From CAWJMD01 sp963845675 (GTDB lineage: Bacteria > Actinomycetota > Actinomycetes > Actinomycetales > CAWJMD01), in contig CAWJSX010000002.1 of the NCBI GenBank assembly GCA_963845675.1, positions 248,001 through 312,000 on the forward strand: DNA of 64,000 nt. The letters are read 5' to 3'. The translations under genes and the position numbers were made by a program. Under the pieces are notes generated by a model that was not told where the DNA came from, made no database searches, and was given only the letters and a program-made list of their open reading frames with translations. This document shows positions 27,030-34,883 of the stretch, one piece after another (positions within the stretch are counted from its first letter, which is position 1; each line of letters starts with the position of its first letter).

Positions 27030-27057
27030 CAGTACTGTGCAGGGTACGGCAGTACTG
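27030..27057. promoter_or_regulatory. tandem CAGTACTG palindromes in divergent promoter region
   Basis: CAGTACTG occurs at 27030-27037 and 27050-27057. Each is an 8-base palindrome, and their centres are 20 bases apart (two helical turns). They lie between the acyl-CoA dehydrogenase start (26971) and the SDR start (27092), where a regulator from the flanking MarR or TetR genes could control both directions. Confidence 0.55.
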
Positions 27058-27091
27058 ACATGAGTTCCATCGGCGAGGACGAGGAGACGAC

Positions 27092-27854
27092 GTGCAGATC
27101 GACGGAGCGGTGGCGCTGGTCACCGGAGGCGGTAGCGGACTCGGACGGGCCAGCGTCGAGGCGCTCGCGGACGGCGGGAGCCCGCGTCGTGGTCGTCGAC
27201 CTGCCGTCCTCGCCCGGGCAGGAGGTCGCCGACGCCGCTCGGCGACCGCGCGGTCTTCGTGCCGACGGACGTCACCGACGAGCGGCCGTCGCGGCCGCTG
27301 TCGAGACCGCGACGACGCTCGGGCCGCTGCGCGTCGTCGTCAACTGCGCCGGCGTCGCGACCCCGGGAAAGGTGGTCGGGCGCAAGGGCCCTCTGCCGCT
27401 GGACTCGTTCGACACCGTCGTGCGGATCAACCTGGTCGGCACGTTCAACGTGATCCGCCTGGCGGCCGCGGCGATGATGGAGACCGAGCCTGTCGATGGC
27501 GAGCGAGGCGTGGTCGTCAACACGGCCTCTGCGGCGGCGTTCGACGGCCAGATCGGGCAGGCCGCGTACGCGGCGTCGAAGGGCGGCGTGGTCGGCATGA
27601 CCCTGCCCATCGCGCGTGAGCTGGCCTCGTCCCTGATCCGGGTGATGACGATCGCCCCCGGGCTGTTCGAGACCCCGATGCTCTCCGGGCTGCCGCAGGA
27701 GGCGCAGGACTCCCTCGGCGCCCAGGTGCCGCACCCCTCACGGCTGGGCCGACCGTCCGAGTACGCAGCGCTGGTGCGCCACATCGTCGAGAACCCGATG
27801 CTCAACGGCGAGGTGATCCGGCTCGACGGCGCCATCCGCATGGCGCCGAAGTGA
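27092..27854 (+). CDS. SDR, 3-hydroxyacyl-CoA dehydrogenase type 2 (HSD17B10-like), frame interrupted
   Basis: The SDR has about 254 residues. It begins IDGAVALVTGGGSGLGRASV (TGxxxGxG). The active site is VNTASAAAFDGQIGQAAYAA (Ser, Tyr) with SKGGV supplying Lys. The C-terminus IAPGLFETPMLSGLPQEAQD and ENPMLNGEVIRLDGAIRM closely follow human HSD17B10. Three one-base shifts lie near 27176, 27240 and 27285, clustered in a G/C-rich stretch. This family oxidises 2-methyl-3-hydroxybutyryl-CoA, the next-but-one step after the acyl-CoA dehydrogenase encoded divergently. GTG 27092 follows GAGGACGAGGAGACGAC. Confidence 0.85.
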
Positions 27855-27855
27855 C

Positions 27856-28437
27856 GTGGTGACCGCGGGGACGCCCGCCGCCACCGCGCGGCGGCAGCAG
27901 CTGTTCGACGACCTCGTCGAGCTGTTCCTCGCCGAGGGCTTCGCGCGGTTCACCCTCGACGACCTCGCGGCGCGGCTGCGGTGCTCGAAGTCGACGCTGT
28001 ACCAGCTGGCCGGCAGCAAGGAGCAGCTGTCGCGCGCCGTCGCGGTGCACTTCTTCCGCCGAGCGGCGGAGCGGGTCGAGGGCTCGCTGGCGAGCGTGGA
28101 CGGTTCCCGCGCCCGCGTCGACGCGTACTTGCGGGCGGTCGCCGCAGAGCTGGCACCGGCCTCGACCGACTTCTTCGCCGACCTCGAGTCGTTCGCCCCC
28201 GGGCGGGAGGTCTACCGGCGCAACACCGCGATCGCGGCCCAGCGGGTCGGCGAACTGATCGCGGAGGGTGTGCGGGCCGGGGAGTTCCGGGCAGTGTCAG
28301 CGGCTTTCGTCGCCGACCTCGTGTCGGCCCAGATGGTCCGCATCCAGCAGCGAGAGGTGCACGCGCGCACCGGGATCGAGGACGCGGAGGCGTACGCGGC
28401 GCTGGCGGAGCTGGTGCTGCGGGGCATCTCGTCCTGA
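27856..28437 (+). CDS. TetR-family transcriptional regulator
   Basis: The 193-residue regulator has the TetR helix-turn-helix LFLAEGFARFTLDDLAARLR with CSKSTLYQLAGSKEQLSRAV as the recognition helix. A long helical ligand-binding domain follows. Adjacent GTG codons at 27856 and 27859 start one base beyond the SDR stop, so it is in the same operon. It probably senses an acyl-CoA and represses the ACAD/SDR unit, as in fatty-acid regulators of actinobacteria; this is inference. It is the last gene before the AT-richer island region. Confidence 0.85.
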   Translation: MVTAGTPAATARRQQLFDDLVELFLAEGFARFTLDDLAARLRCSKSTLYQLAGSKEQLSRAVAVHFFRRAAERVEGSLASVDGSRARVDAYLRAVAAELAPASTDFFADLESFAPGREVYRRNTAIAAQRVGELIAEGVRAGEFRAVSAAFVADLVSAQMVRIQQREVHARTGIEDAEAYAALAELVLRGISS

Positions 28438-28685
28438 GCGGTGTCGCTCGGGGCGCCTCAGGTGTCGACTCCCGCCGATGACCGTTCCGACGTCCGACTC
28501 GCCCGCCGCCAAGGGATGGGCCGCTCAGCGCGATGCGAGCCAGGGTGTTTGGCCCGATTCCGTCCCTCGTCCCACGGCATCAATCGCGGCGATCAGACGC
28601 AAGTGATCAGCATGACGGGTCGGTGTCCACGCGAGACGTCCGATCGTTGCCGGCCGTGAGCGTGGGTCCCGTCCACCTAGGCGGA
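28438..28685. other. non-coding spacer at left border of the island
   Basis: These 248 bases hold no convincing gene. A leftward frame ending at 28525 contains HLRLIAAIDAVGRG, which looks protein-like but has no start nearby, so it may be a gene remnant. No transposon end, tRNA or direct repeat was recognised at this border. Confidence 0.4.
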
Positions 28686-29363
28686 TCAGACCTCGGTGAG
28701 GCGGAGGGCGTTCGCCCCCTCGCCGGCGAGTTGTTCTAGAGCGGCGGTCCGGCCGGTGAGCAGGAGCAGGATGGCACCGATCGGGCCGGTCACCTCGGGT
28801 CCTTGCCCGCGGCTCCAGTCGGTGTCGGTTGCGGTGAGCCGGCAGCTGGCCCAAGGCAGTCGTCGATTGACGCTGGCGAGCCAGGTGTCGCGGGTGTCCC
28901 ACCGACGGCTCGCGGCCAGGGTGCAGAGTGAGGGTCGCATGGGGACGTTCACGCCGAGAGGGATCGCGATGTCCTGGCTGTGCACGAGGATGTCGGTCAG
29001 GGTCTCCAGGGGAGTGAGGCCGGGGTTGTGGCGGCGTGACCCGATGCCGTTCCTGATGCCCGCGATGATCTGCTCGGTCGACAACGCCTCCGCCTGCAGG
29101 ATCCCGGCCTTGAGGATGAAGTCGTTCAGCGCCACGCTCCGCAGCATCCGGGGGTGACGGAGTATGAAGCCCAACGCATCCCGCACTCGTTGCTGCTGCA
29201 TAGTGAGGTGCGCGGCGACGTGTCGCACCGTCCAGCCGTCGCACAGCGAGGGGTGCGCCCACTGCCCGGGCGTTAGTCCTTCGAGCAGTGCGGCGGTCCT
29301 GGCTCGCTGGTCGTCGATCCCGGCCCACAGATCGTCCGTCTCGGTGGCCGTCAGGGTTGCCAT
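28686..29363 (-). CDS. DinB-like maleylpyruvate isomerase family mycothiol-dependent protein
   Basis: The 225-residue protein matches the actinobacterial TIGR03083-type family. The first helix LEGLTPGQWAHPSLCDGWTVRHVAAHL carries the metal-binding His of the DinB/mycothiol fold, TDILVHSQDIAIPL supplies further His and Asp, and TATDTDWSRGQGPEVTGPI forms the second domain. Members use mycothiol as thiol or are of unknown function. ATG 29363 follows GGAAGGAGAGTG. It lies downstream of the DsbA-like thiol gene on the same strand, hinting at a common thiol-redox or detoxification role. Confidence 0.8.
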   Translation of the reverse strand: MATLTATETDDLWAGIDDQRARTAALLEGLTPGQWAHPSLCDGWTVRHVAAHLTMQQQRVRDALGFILRHPRMLRSVALNDFILKAGILQAEALSTEQIIAGIRNGIGSRRHNPGLTPLETLTDILVHSQDIAIPLGVNVPMRPSLCTLAASRRWDTRDTWLASVNRRLPWASCRLTATDTDWSRGQGPEVTGPIGAILLLLTGRTAALEQLAGEGANALRLTEV

Positions 29364-29414
29364 CACTCTCTCCTTCCAGGGAGCACCGGCTCCTCCTAGG
29401 AACCACCGGCTCGG

Positions 29415-30044
29415 TCACGTGAAGACCGGGGGCTGCACGCGGGTGCGCTTGAGCTCGAAGAACTGCGGGTAGCCGGCGAGCAGCCGCGCGCCCTCGAAGA
29501 CCTGGTCCGCGTGCTCCCCGCGGGGGATTCCGTTGAGCACCGGGCCGAAGAACGCGACCCCGTCGATAGAGGTGATCGGCGTCCCGACCTCGCCCCCGAC
29601 GAGACCCACCCCGGCGTCATGACTCACCCGCATGGCCGCGTCGTGCTCCTCGGACTCCATGGCGTCCACGAGCTCAGTAGGTAGCCGCACCTCCGCAAGG
29701 GCAGCACCGATCACCTCGCGGTACTCGGCAGCGGTGGGGCGGCGCCATACGTCAAAGACCCGCTCGCCGAAGACGGTGTAGAACTCGGCCAGCGCCTCCA
29801 GCCCGCACCGCATCACCACTGCCGTGGCGACCTTGGCGGGCCCGCGGCTCGCCTCCACGGTGCGGCGGTAGCCCGGCGCGATGTCGGTGCGGTGCTGATT
29901 GAGGAAGTAGAGGCTCATGACGTGGTACCGGACCGTCAGCTGCCTGCGCAGCCCCACCTCGTGTAGCCAGCGAGAGGCAGTCCAGGAGTACGGGCAGACC
30001 GGGTCGAACCAGAAGTCGACCACCGTGTCGTGTCTCGCGTCCAT
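29415..30044 (-). CDS. DsbA-like mycothiol-dependent oxidoreductase (Rv2466c type)
   Basis: The 209-residue thioredoxin-fold protein with a helical insert begins VDFWFDPVCPYSWTASRWL. The CPYS motif replaces the CPWC of Rv2466c, so only one Cys is left at the active site. GEVGTPITSIDGVAFFGPVL is the cis-Pro segment. Rv2466c reduces nitro compounds with mycothiol; the single-Cys version could be a mycothiol transferase. ATG 30044 follows TGGAGGCGTC. It is divergent from a MarR gene, with an inverted-repeat operator between them. Confidence 0.85.
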   Translation of the reverse strand: MDARHDTVVDFWFDPVCPYSWTASRWLHEVGLRRQLTVRYHVMSLYFLNQHRTDIAPGYRRTVEASRGPAKVATAVVMRCGLEALAEFYTVFGERVFDVWRRPTAAEYREVIGAALAEVRLPTELVDAMESEEHDAAMRVSHDAGVGLVGGEVGTPITSIDGVAFFGPVLNGIPRGEHADQVFEGARLLAGYPQFFELKRTRVQPPVFT

Positions 30045-30062
30045 GACGCCTCCACGCTAAAC

Positions 30063-30081
30063 TAGTCCTATCAACGGACTA
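30063..30081. promoter_or_regulatory. MarR operator candidate between divergent genes
   Basis: TAGTCC (30063-30068) and GGACTA (30076-30081) form an inverted repeat with a 7-base spacer in an unusually AT-rich 70-base gap between the DsbA-like gene (30044) and the marR start (30118). A TATATT-like -10 for the leftward gene lies beside it. This matches the usual autoregulated MarR layout. Confidence 0.65.
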
Positions 30082-30117
30082 ATATAGTTCGATCATGGGA
30101 CTTTGTAAAGGGACTCA

Positions 30118-30552
30118 ATGGAGCGCGAACTGCCGGCCAGCCTGCTGATGTTCATCGCGTCGCGATCGGCCGCCAACCGCATCTTCGAGGCGCTCCAGGA
30201 GCGCGGCTTCGACGACGCGACCATCGCGCAGAGCCGGCTCATGATGGGCATCGACCCTGACGGCACCCGGTTGAGCGTGCTCGCCGAGCGCGCCCAGATC
30301 GCCAAGCAGACGGCCACCGCCCTGGTCGACAAGCTCGAGCGCGCCGGCTACGTCGAGCGCGTGGCTGACCCCACCGACGGACGGGCACGCCTGGTGCGCA
30401 TGACCGCTCGCGCGAAGTCGGTGATCCCCTACGCCCGGGCCGAGGAGGAGCGCATCGAAGAGGAGTGGCGCGCACACCTCGGAGCTGAGCGCATGCAACA
30501 GCTCCGCGAAGCCCTCACCGACCTACGAAAGATCACCGACCCGTACCGGTGA
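30118..30552 (+). CDS. MarR-family transcriptional regulator
   Basis: The 144-residue regulator has the winged helix at LSVLAERAQIAKQTATALVD (recognition), the wing VERVADPTDGRARLVRMTA and long terminal helices for dimerisation. ATG 30118 follows AAAGGGACTCA. It probably represses itself and the divergent DsbA-like gene and responds to an electrophile or phenolic ligand, as other MarR/thiol pairs do (inference). The C-terminus ends at 30552, and 144 bases of spacer without a recognised gene follow, before the doc stop. Confidence 0.87.
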   Translation: MERELPASLLMFIASRSAANRIFEALQERGFDDATIAQSRLMMGIDPDGTRLSVLAERAQIAKQTATALVDKLERAGYVERVADPTDGRARLVRMTARAKSVIPYARAEEERIEEEWRAHLGAERMQQLREALTDLRKITDPYR

Positions 30553-30696
30553 CCAGCAAGGGGTTCATCAGTCGAGAGCCGGGGGCCGCTACCTCATCGC
30601 GCTTACGCCGTGCAATGGCGCATGCGTCCAAGGCGGCGAAGTGGGGCATCCGCGCAGCCGTAGTGAGGGGCGCGCTCGATCGCCACAAGAGGGTCG

Positions 30697-31086
30697 CTAC
30701 GACGCGGCTGCGATCCGCGCGGCGAGCCAGGCCGAGATCTGTGGGACGTCCAGCCCGCCGGCGGCTGCCTCGAGCATCATCTGCTCGGCTTCGTCGACGG
30801 TGTAGGTCAGATCGCGGCCGTTGAGCAGACAGAAGATTCGGGCGGCCGACCAAGCGAGGCGCTTGTTGCCGTCAACCAGGGCGTGGTTGCGGACCAAGGA
30901 GTGCATCAGCGCCGCGACCTTGTCCTCGAACGTCGGGTAGGCGTCGTCGCCGAAGACGGTGGTCCTGGGCCGCGCGGCGGCCGCTGCGAGCAGGCCCGGG
31001 TCCCGGACCGCAACGTCGTCGAGCACTCCGGATGCGATCTCGTGAAGGTCCTCGACCGAGAGGTAGTCCAGCTCCTCGTCGCTCAC
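30697..31086 (-). CDS. doc: Doc-type toxin (Fic fold)
   Basis: This 129-residue toxin carries the Fic/Doc active-site motif NHALVDGNKRLAW (His68 to Arg), including the GNKR form typical of Doc kinases that phosphorylate EF-Tu. SVEDLHEIASGVL at the N-terminus and YPTFEDKVAALMHSL are also Doc-like. The start at 31086 overlaps the stop of the upstream antitoxin gene by four bases. The pair forms a type II toxin-antitoxin module within the accessory region. Confidence 0.9.
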   Translation of the reverse strand: MSDEELDYLSVEDLHEIASGVLDDVAVRDPGLLAAAAARPRTTVFGDDAYPTFEDKVAALMHSLVRNHALVDGNKRLAWSAARIFCLLNGRDLTYTVDEAEQMMLEAAAGGLDVPQISAWLAARIAAAS

Positions 31087-31280
31087 CGACTCAGGCGTTC
31101 GAGCAGCTCGCTGTCTTCACTGCGGACTCGCTCGATCGCGGCCCTCAGCCGCTGCGGCCGCTCGGACACGTACTGGGTGATCGCAGCTCGGGCGACCTCT
31201 TGCATGGAACGCCCTTCCTGCTCGGCCCTCTTGCGCAGGGCTTCGCTCTCGGCGTCGGTCAGCCTCAGGTTCATCGCCAC
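31083..31280 (-). CDS. ribbon-helix-helix antitoxin of the Doc module
   Basis: This 65-residue protein (63 if the ATG at 31274 is used instead of GTG 31280) begins MNLRLTDAESEALRKRAEQE, a ribbon-helix-helix DNA-binding fold, followed by GRSMQEVARAAITQYV. The rest is a charged tail (AAIERVRSEDSELLERL) that should wrap and neutralise Doc. A perfect 19-base palindrome sits eight bases upstream, so autoregulation by the antitoxin-toxin complex is likely. The first partner for Doc is usually Phd; here it is RHH instead. Confidence 0.82.
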   Translation of the reverse strand: MAMNLRLTDAESEALRKRAEQEGRSMQEVARAAITQYVSERPQRLRAAIERVRSEDSELLERLSR

Positions 31281-31287
31281 ACCTGGA

Positions 31288-31306
31288 TGGTACCGCAGCG
31301 GTACCA
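31288..31306 (-). promoter_or_regulatory. perfect 19-bp palindrome, operator of the antitoxin-doc operon
   Basis: TGGTACCGC-A-GCGGTACCA has 9-base arms around a single central base. It is placed directly before the antitoxin start (31280), where the RHH protein is expected to bind, overlapping the promoter or leader. No other gene uses this spot: the next 221 bases (31307-31527) show nothing recognisable. Confidence 0.75.
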
Positions 31307-31527
31307 CCCATAAACAGGTGTCGTGCGGCGTCACCAGTTGGTGGGCGCTTCGCGGCGTTGCGACGCTGGCGCACTGTGGACGGTCTGCCTCGGAGTGGCG
31401 GGGGCCGCGTCGGCGACGGCACGCCGTCGAGACGGACAAGCGGGCCGGTCAGCCTGGGAGTGCCGCGAACTCGCGGGGCCGGGACAGGTGCGGCTCGACG
31501 ACCCCGCGCCGCAGGCGCAGATCTACG
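31307..31527. other. spacer between toxin-antitoxin operator and secreted-protein gene
   Basis: No gene, repeat or hairpin of note was seen in these 221 bases. The frames are short and have no ribosome sites. The promoter of the leftward toxin-antitoxin operon must lie at its left end, next to the palindrome. Confidence 0.4.
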
Positions 31528-31971
31528 TCAGTTGTGCCCGTTGTCGCGCTTGATCAGCGCCGAGCAGTTGTCGATCGAGTACTCCCCGTAGCAGACGCTG
31601 ATGGCTGCTCGTCGGATCGGATCCGGCTGCGTGACCCGGGGCCCGTCGAACCGGTAGACCTTGTCGGTCTCGCAGTCCTGGCGACCGGTCTGACCGACGT
31701 TGAAGAAGGCGCCGTCCTGGTAGGGGGAGATCCAGTGGATGATCCACACCTTCTTGCCGTCGCAGACGAGGTCGTTCAGCTCGGTGCGTCCGAAGTCGAC
31801 CGAGCGTGACCCGGTGAAGTCGATGTGGCTCCCGCCCCAGCCCTTGCCGTTGCTCGACGAGCTGGACACCCACCCGTCGACGGCCGTGGCCGTGGACGCC
31901 GTGAGGCACAGTCCCGCGGACACGACGGCCACCGCCAACGTGCGACCGATCGTGGTCATCCTCGCAGTCAT
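31528..31971 (-). CDS. secreted protein of unknown function
   Basis: The 147-residue protein has a clear signal peptide (TIGRTLAVAVVSAGLCLTAS, cleavage after TATA). The mature part is Ser/Gly/aromatic rich and has four Cys (NDLVCDGKK, RQDCETDK, SVCYGEYS, DNCSALI), enough for two disulfides. It resembles small exported beta-sandwich proteins (lactococcin-972-like in pattern, WVSSSSSNGKGWGGSH), but the match is weak. The ATG could be 31971 or 31959. It is monocistronic, and no immunity-type partner was found downstream. Confidence 0.6.
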   Translation of the reverse strand: MTARMTTIGRTLAVAVVSAGLCLTASTATAVDGWVSSSSSNGKGWGGSHIDFTGSRSVDFGRTELNDLVCDGKKVWIIHWISPYQDGAFFNVGQTGRQDCETDKVYRFDGPRVTQPDPIRRAAISVCYGEYSIDNCSALIKRDNGHN

Positions 31972-32154
31972 CGCCTGTTCCCCTCTGTCGTCGGCCGGCC
32001 GCCCGGCCAGGCCGACGAAGACTACGCCTCGCGGACGCGCTGGCTACTCGTCAGCGAGCGCGGCTGCTCCCACGAACCGGTCCACGGGCGGTCGCCAGGT
32101 ACCGGACCGTGTCGCGGTGGTTGTTCCATCCGTGTCTCCCTTGCGTCGCCCAGG

Positions 32155-33379
32155 TCACGGCAGCCCCGCTCGGTCGAACTCGTGCTGCAGTCGGGGCCGG
32201 CGTCGATGGACTCGCGAAGTTCTACGACGAGGCGGTCAACGTCGGTCGCGTGGTCCGATCCGGCTGCGAGCGTGGGCAACTTGCGAGCCGGCGCGCTGCG
32301 GTCCGGTAGTGCTGTGCGCCGGCTTCGACCAGCTCGTACTCGACGAGGCGGGTCAGGACGGGCAGGACAGCGAGGGGGTCGATCGGCTCGTAGGCCTTCG
32401 CGAGCTCGCTCCAGGTGCGGTCGTGGTCGAGCCCGAGGGAGTGGGCGAGGTCCCACGCCAACGGGGCGACCTCGAGCGCAAGTAGTGCGAACAGGACCGT
32501 ATCGCGGGGGCTCGCCGAGAGGTGTCGAGCACCTCGTCCCGGTGGTCCGGCCACGTCGGGCCGGTGGCCCGGGGAGCCGGGCAGCGGTCGGGACGAGGGC
32601 CAGCGGCGGAATAGCAGGAGTCGCGCGTCGAGCACCTCGCCGGGCCGGTGCGCTTCCGGGAGCGTGCACCAGTGGTCGGCGGCCTCGAGGGACTGGTGCG
32701 AGGGCCCGACGTCGAGGGCTTGGCGAGCCCAGTCGATCGCGAGGTCGATCTCGCCGATCTCCTCGAACGCCTCCGCAGTGTCCTGGAACCAGGCGGCGAC
32801 CTGGCGGTCCCCGGCGTGCGTGCGGATGATCGGCTCGATGTCGTGATCGAGCACTGCGAGGCGGCGCTCGATGCGGTCCAGCACCCACCGTTCGTGGCGG
32901 TCGGGCACCGACCATCGCTGGGTGCCCGACGGCTCGGGACCCAGGGCGTCGCGGACCTGGTCGGGCCGGGCGCGGTAAAGGGCGACGCCCTCGGCGCCCA
33001 GGGCCGGAGCGCAGGCGACCGGGTCGAGCTCGAAGTAGTCGATGGCACCGTCGAACTGGAACGTGACCATCTAGTCAACCTGCCTGCCCACCGGAACCTG
33101 GGCCGCTGCCGCGGCGTGGGGATGCAGGTCGAGCAGGCGCCGGCAGGCGTCGCCGATGACGCCGCTGGAGTCGTCGGCCCGCGCGATGATCGTGATCGCC
33201 AGTGCCTTGTGGGCCACGTGATGGATGTCGGACGGGTCCGTCGACGGGAGCGATGCTTCCAGGATGTCGACGGCCTCGTGCATCTGACGGCCGTGCTCGT
33301 TCGAGGCGTTCGAGCGGTGCAGGTCAGCGCGTGTGCGGATCAGGGGCAGGACGGCGTCGGCCAGACCGCTCGTGCTCAC
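32155..33379 (-). pseudogene. helical-repeat protein gene (SWIM-protein/DUF6880-like C-terminal region), degraded
   Basis: Two adjacent open frames read as one protein. The first (33379-33071) ends RLLDLHPHAAAAAQVPVGRQVD and a TAG codon; the next codon is ATG, continuing VTFQFDGAIDYFELDPV. In recalled relatives a Trp fills this stop position (inference), so TGG to TAG is likely. Further shifts near 32590, 32540 and 32285 restore family-like text, ending HRRRPRLQHEFDRAGLP and a stop at 32155. Helical pairs such as EAFEEIGEIDLAIDWARQAL are TPR-like. The N-terminus is missing. It is a decayed gene in the island, not a functional operon of two. Confidence 0.65.
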
Positions 33380-33594
33380 GAGCCAGCCCTTGCGACCGCC
33401 GACCCGAGGATGGCGGCGACCTCGGCCATCGCGTACCTCTTAGTCGCGTTGATCACCCGCCTTCGCAGCGGTGAAGCTTCCGCCCGCCTCCGCCGCCGCA
33501 GTCACACAGGATCCGAGCTTGTTCCGTCGCACCCTGCACGCGGCGGTGTGACGCGGGCGGTGTGCCAAATCGAGGACCTAGTGTCCGAGTCGAG
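33380..33594. other. spacer without recognised content
   Basis: No coding signal, RNA or repeat was seen in these 215 bases. The missing N-terminal half of the degraded helical-repeat gene might once have been here, but no family-like sequence was recognised in any frame. Confidence 0.3.
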
Positions 33595-33945
33595 CTACGG
33601 AGTCGGGGCGAACGGCCGAGTCCGCATGGTCACAACCTCTCCGCCGGCGATACCTGCCTCTTGGGCTGGTGTCAGTCTCGAAGGCAGTCCGAAGGCGACG
33701 TCCCAAGCGCCATCTGCTGCGCGGACATCCAGCGCCACAACGCCTACGACAGCATGAGACGTCTTCGCGTCGTCGCTCACCGCCAGCAGGAGATCAACCT
33801 CGTCACCTCGGCCCAGACGCCCGTTAAGTGGCTCTTCCCAGTTGAGGGTGTAGACGGCGGCCGGCTGGAGCGCGGAGGGGTCGGCGCGTCGGTGCCCGGG
33901 TAGAGGTCGAGGCCTCCCGAGGATGGGAGCTCCGACACTGCCCAC
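33595..33945 (-). CDS. hypothetical protein, possibly a fragment
   Basis: The frame encodes up to 116 residues. The stretch AVYTLNWEEPLNGRLGRGDE and VDLLLAVSDDAKTSHAVVGV looks like real protein with alternating hydrophobic strands, but the first 30 residues are low-quality. No family was recognised. GTG 33945 has only a weak ribosome site, and its 5' end lies four bases from the 3' end of the methyltransferase (33950) on the same strand. It may be a remnant cut by the insertion that brought the methyltransferase. Confidence 0.35.
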   Translation of the reverse strand: MGSVGAPILGRPRPLPGHRRADPSALQPAAVYTLNWEEPLNGRLGRGDEVDLLLAVSDDAKTSHAVVGVVALDVRAADGAWDVAFGLPSRLTPAQEAGIAGGEVVTMRTRPFAPTP

Positions 33946-33954
33946 CTAGCTAGG
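33946..33954. repeat. 9-bp direct repeat CTAGCTAGG, left copy
   Basis: It overlaps the methyltransferase stop codon (33950-33952). The matching copy is at 34864-34872, so the pair brackets the gene at a distance of about 918 bases. The word contains CTAG twice, which is rare in high-G+C genomes, so a chance pair is unlikely but possible. Confidence 0.5.
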
Positions 33955-34786
33955 CCGGCTTGCGGACGAGGGCCTCAAGTACGCTCAAACGGCCCTCGTC
34001 CGCACTCCGGGCCGCGTTGATCTGAGATTCCCCAATCCGCTCGCCCATGAGCGTCTGCAGCCCCAGCGGCGGCAGCCCGTGTTCCTCCAACCGCCGGCGG
34101 TTCTCCCGCAAGTCCGGCAGGACCTCCTCCGTCTTGTCCCGGAAGATCACGATCTCGAACCCCGCGGTGAGAACTTGCTCCCGTGTCTCCTCGGGCGAAC
34201 ACAAAAAGCTCGTGCCCGGCCCTGCCGCCCAGGGCAGCGGGTAGTCGGGCTCGCCTTTCGGCCCGGCTCCGTAGTGGGAGAATGCGAACACCGCGCCGGG
34301 GCGAAGCACACGAAGCGCCTCGGCATAGAAGCGCCGCTTGTCGTCGATGTTCATCGCCACGTTCTCGGAATAGGCTCGGTCGAACCCATCGTCCTCGAAG
34401 GGCAGATCGGTCGCGCTGCCCTCCACCACGCGCACGCGATCCGAGAGGCCGGTCGCGGCATTCAGCTCCTCCGCCGCGCGGCAGAACTCCGGCGTCAGGT
34501 CGAGCGAGGTCACGTGGCAACCGAAGTGCGTCGCGGTCCACCGCGCCGGTCCGCCGATCCCGCCGCCGATGTCGAGGATGCGCTCGCCGGAGAGGGGTTC
34601 GAGGAGCGCTACCATCTCCTTTGTCGCCTTCAGCCCCCGGCCGTGGAAGTGGTCGAGTGGGGCGAGCGCGTCGGGCGTAATCGGGCCCGCCTCGCTGCCT
34701 CCTGCCGCCCTAAGCGCAGCGAGGATGCGGGCTGCGATGCCCTCGCTGGCGTAGTGGTCTTGGACCTTGTTACCGGCTGCGGTCAT
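33950..34786 (-). CDS. class I SAM-dependent methyltransferase (dimethylglycine/UbiE-like)
   Basis: The 278-residue methyltransferase has motif I RILDIGGGIGGPARW, the acidic SLDLTPEF, motif DLPFEDDGFDRAYSENVAMN and post-motif LRVLRPGAVFAFSHYGAGPK. LDHFHGRGLKATKEM and LPWAAGPGTSFLCSPEETRE are seen in sarcosine/dimethylglycine N-methyltransferase-like enzymes; the actual substrate is unclear. ATG 34786 follows AGGAGAACGAAAC. Codon choice is less G/C-biased than in its neighbours. CTAGCTAGG, a rare word in such DNA, occurs on both sides (33946-33954, 34864-34872), suggesting recent arrival as a small cassette. Confidence 0.82.
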   Translation of the reverse strand: MTAAGNKVQDHYASEGIAARILAALRAAGGSEAGPITPDALAPLDHFHGRGLKATKEMVALLEPLSGERILDIGGGIGGPARWTATHFGCHVTSLDLTPEFCRAAEELNAATGLSDRVRVVEGSATDLPFEDDGFDRAYSENVAMNIDDKRRFYAEALRVLRPGAVFAFSHYGAGPKGEPDYPLPWAAGPGTSFLCSPEETREQVLTAGFEIVIFRDKTEEVLPDLRENRRRLEEHGLPPLGLQTLMGERIGESQINAARSADEGRLSVLEALVRKPA

Positions 34787-34863
34787 GTTTCGTTCTCCTC
34801 CCGAGCCGCCCGCGGTCGATGGCTTGAGGGGGTTCGTATGACAAATCCCTGAGAGGCTCAAGG

Positions 34864-34872
34864 CTAGCTAGG
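34864..34872. repeat. 9-bp direct repeat CTAGCTAGG, right copy
   Basis: This is the second copy of the word at 33946-33954. It sits 12 bases before the ISL3-type transposase fragment, so it could be a target-site duplication of that element or the right edge of the methyltransferase cassette. Confidence 0.5.
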
Positions 34873-34883
34873 AAGACCTCGAC

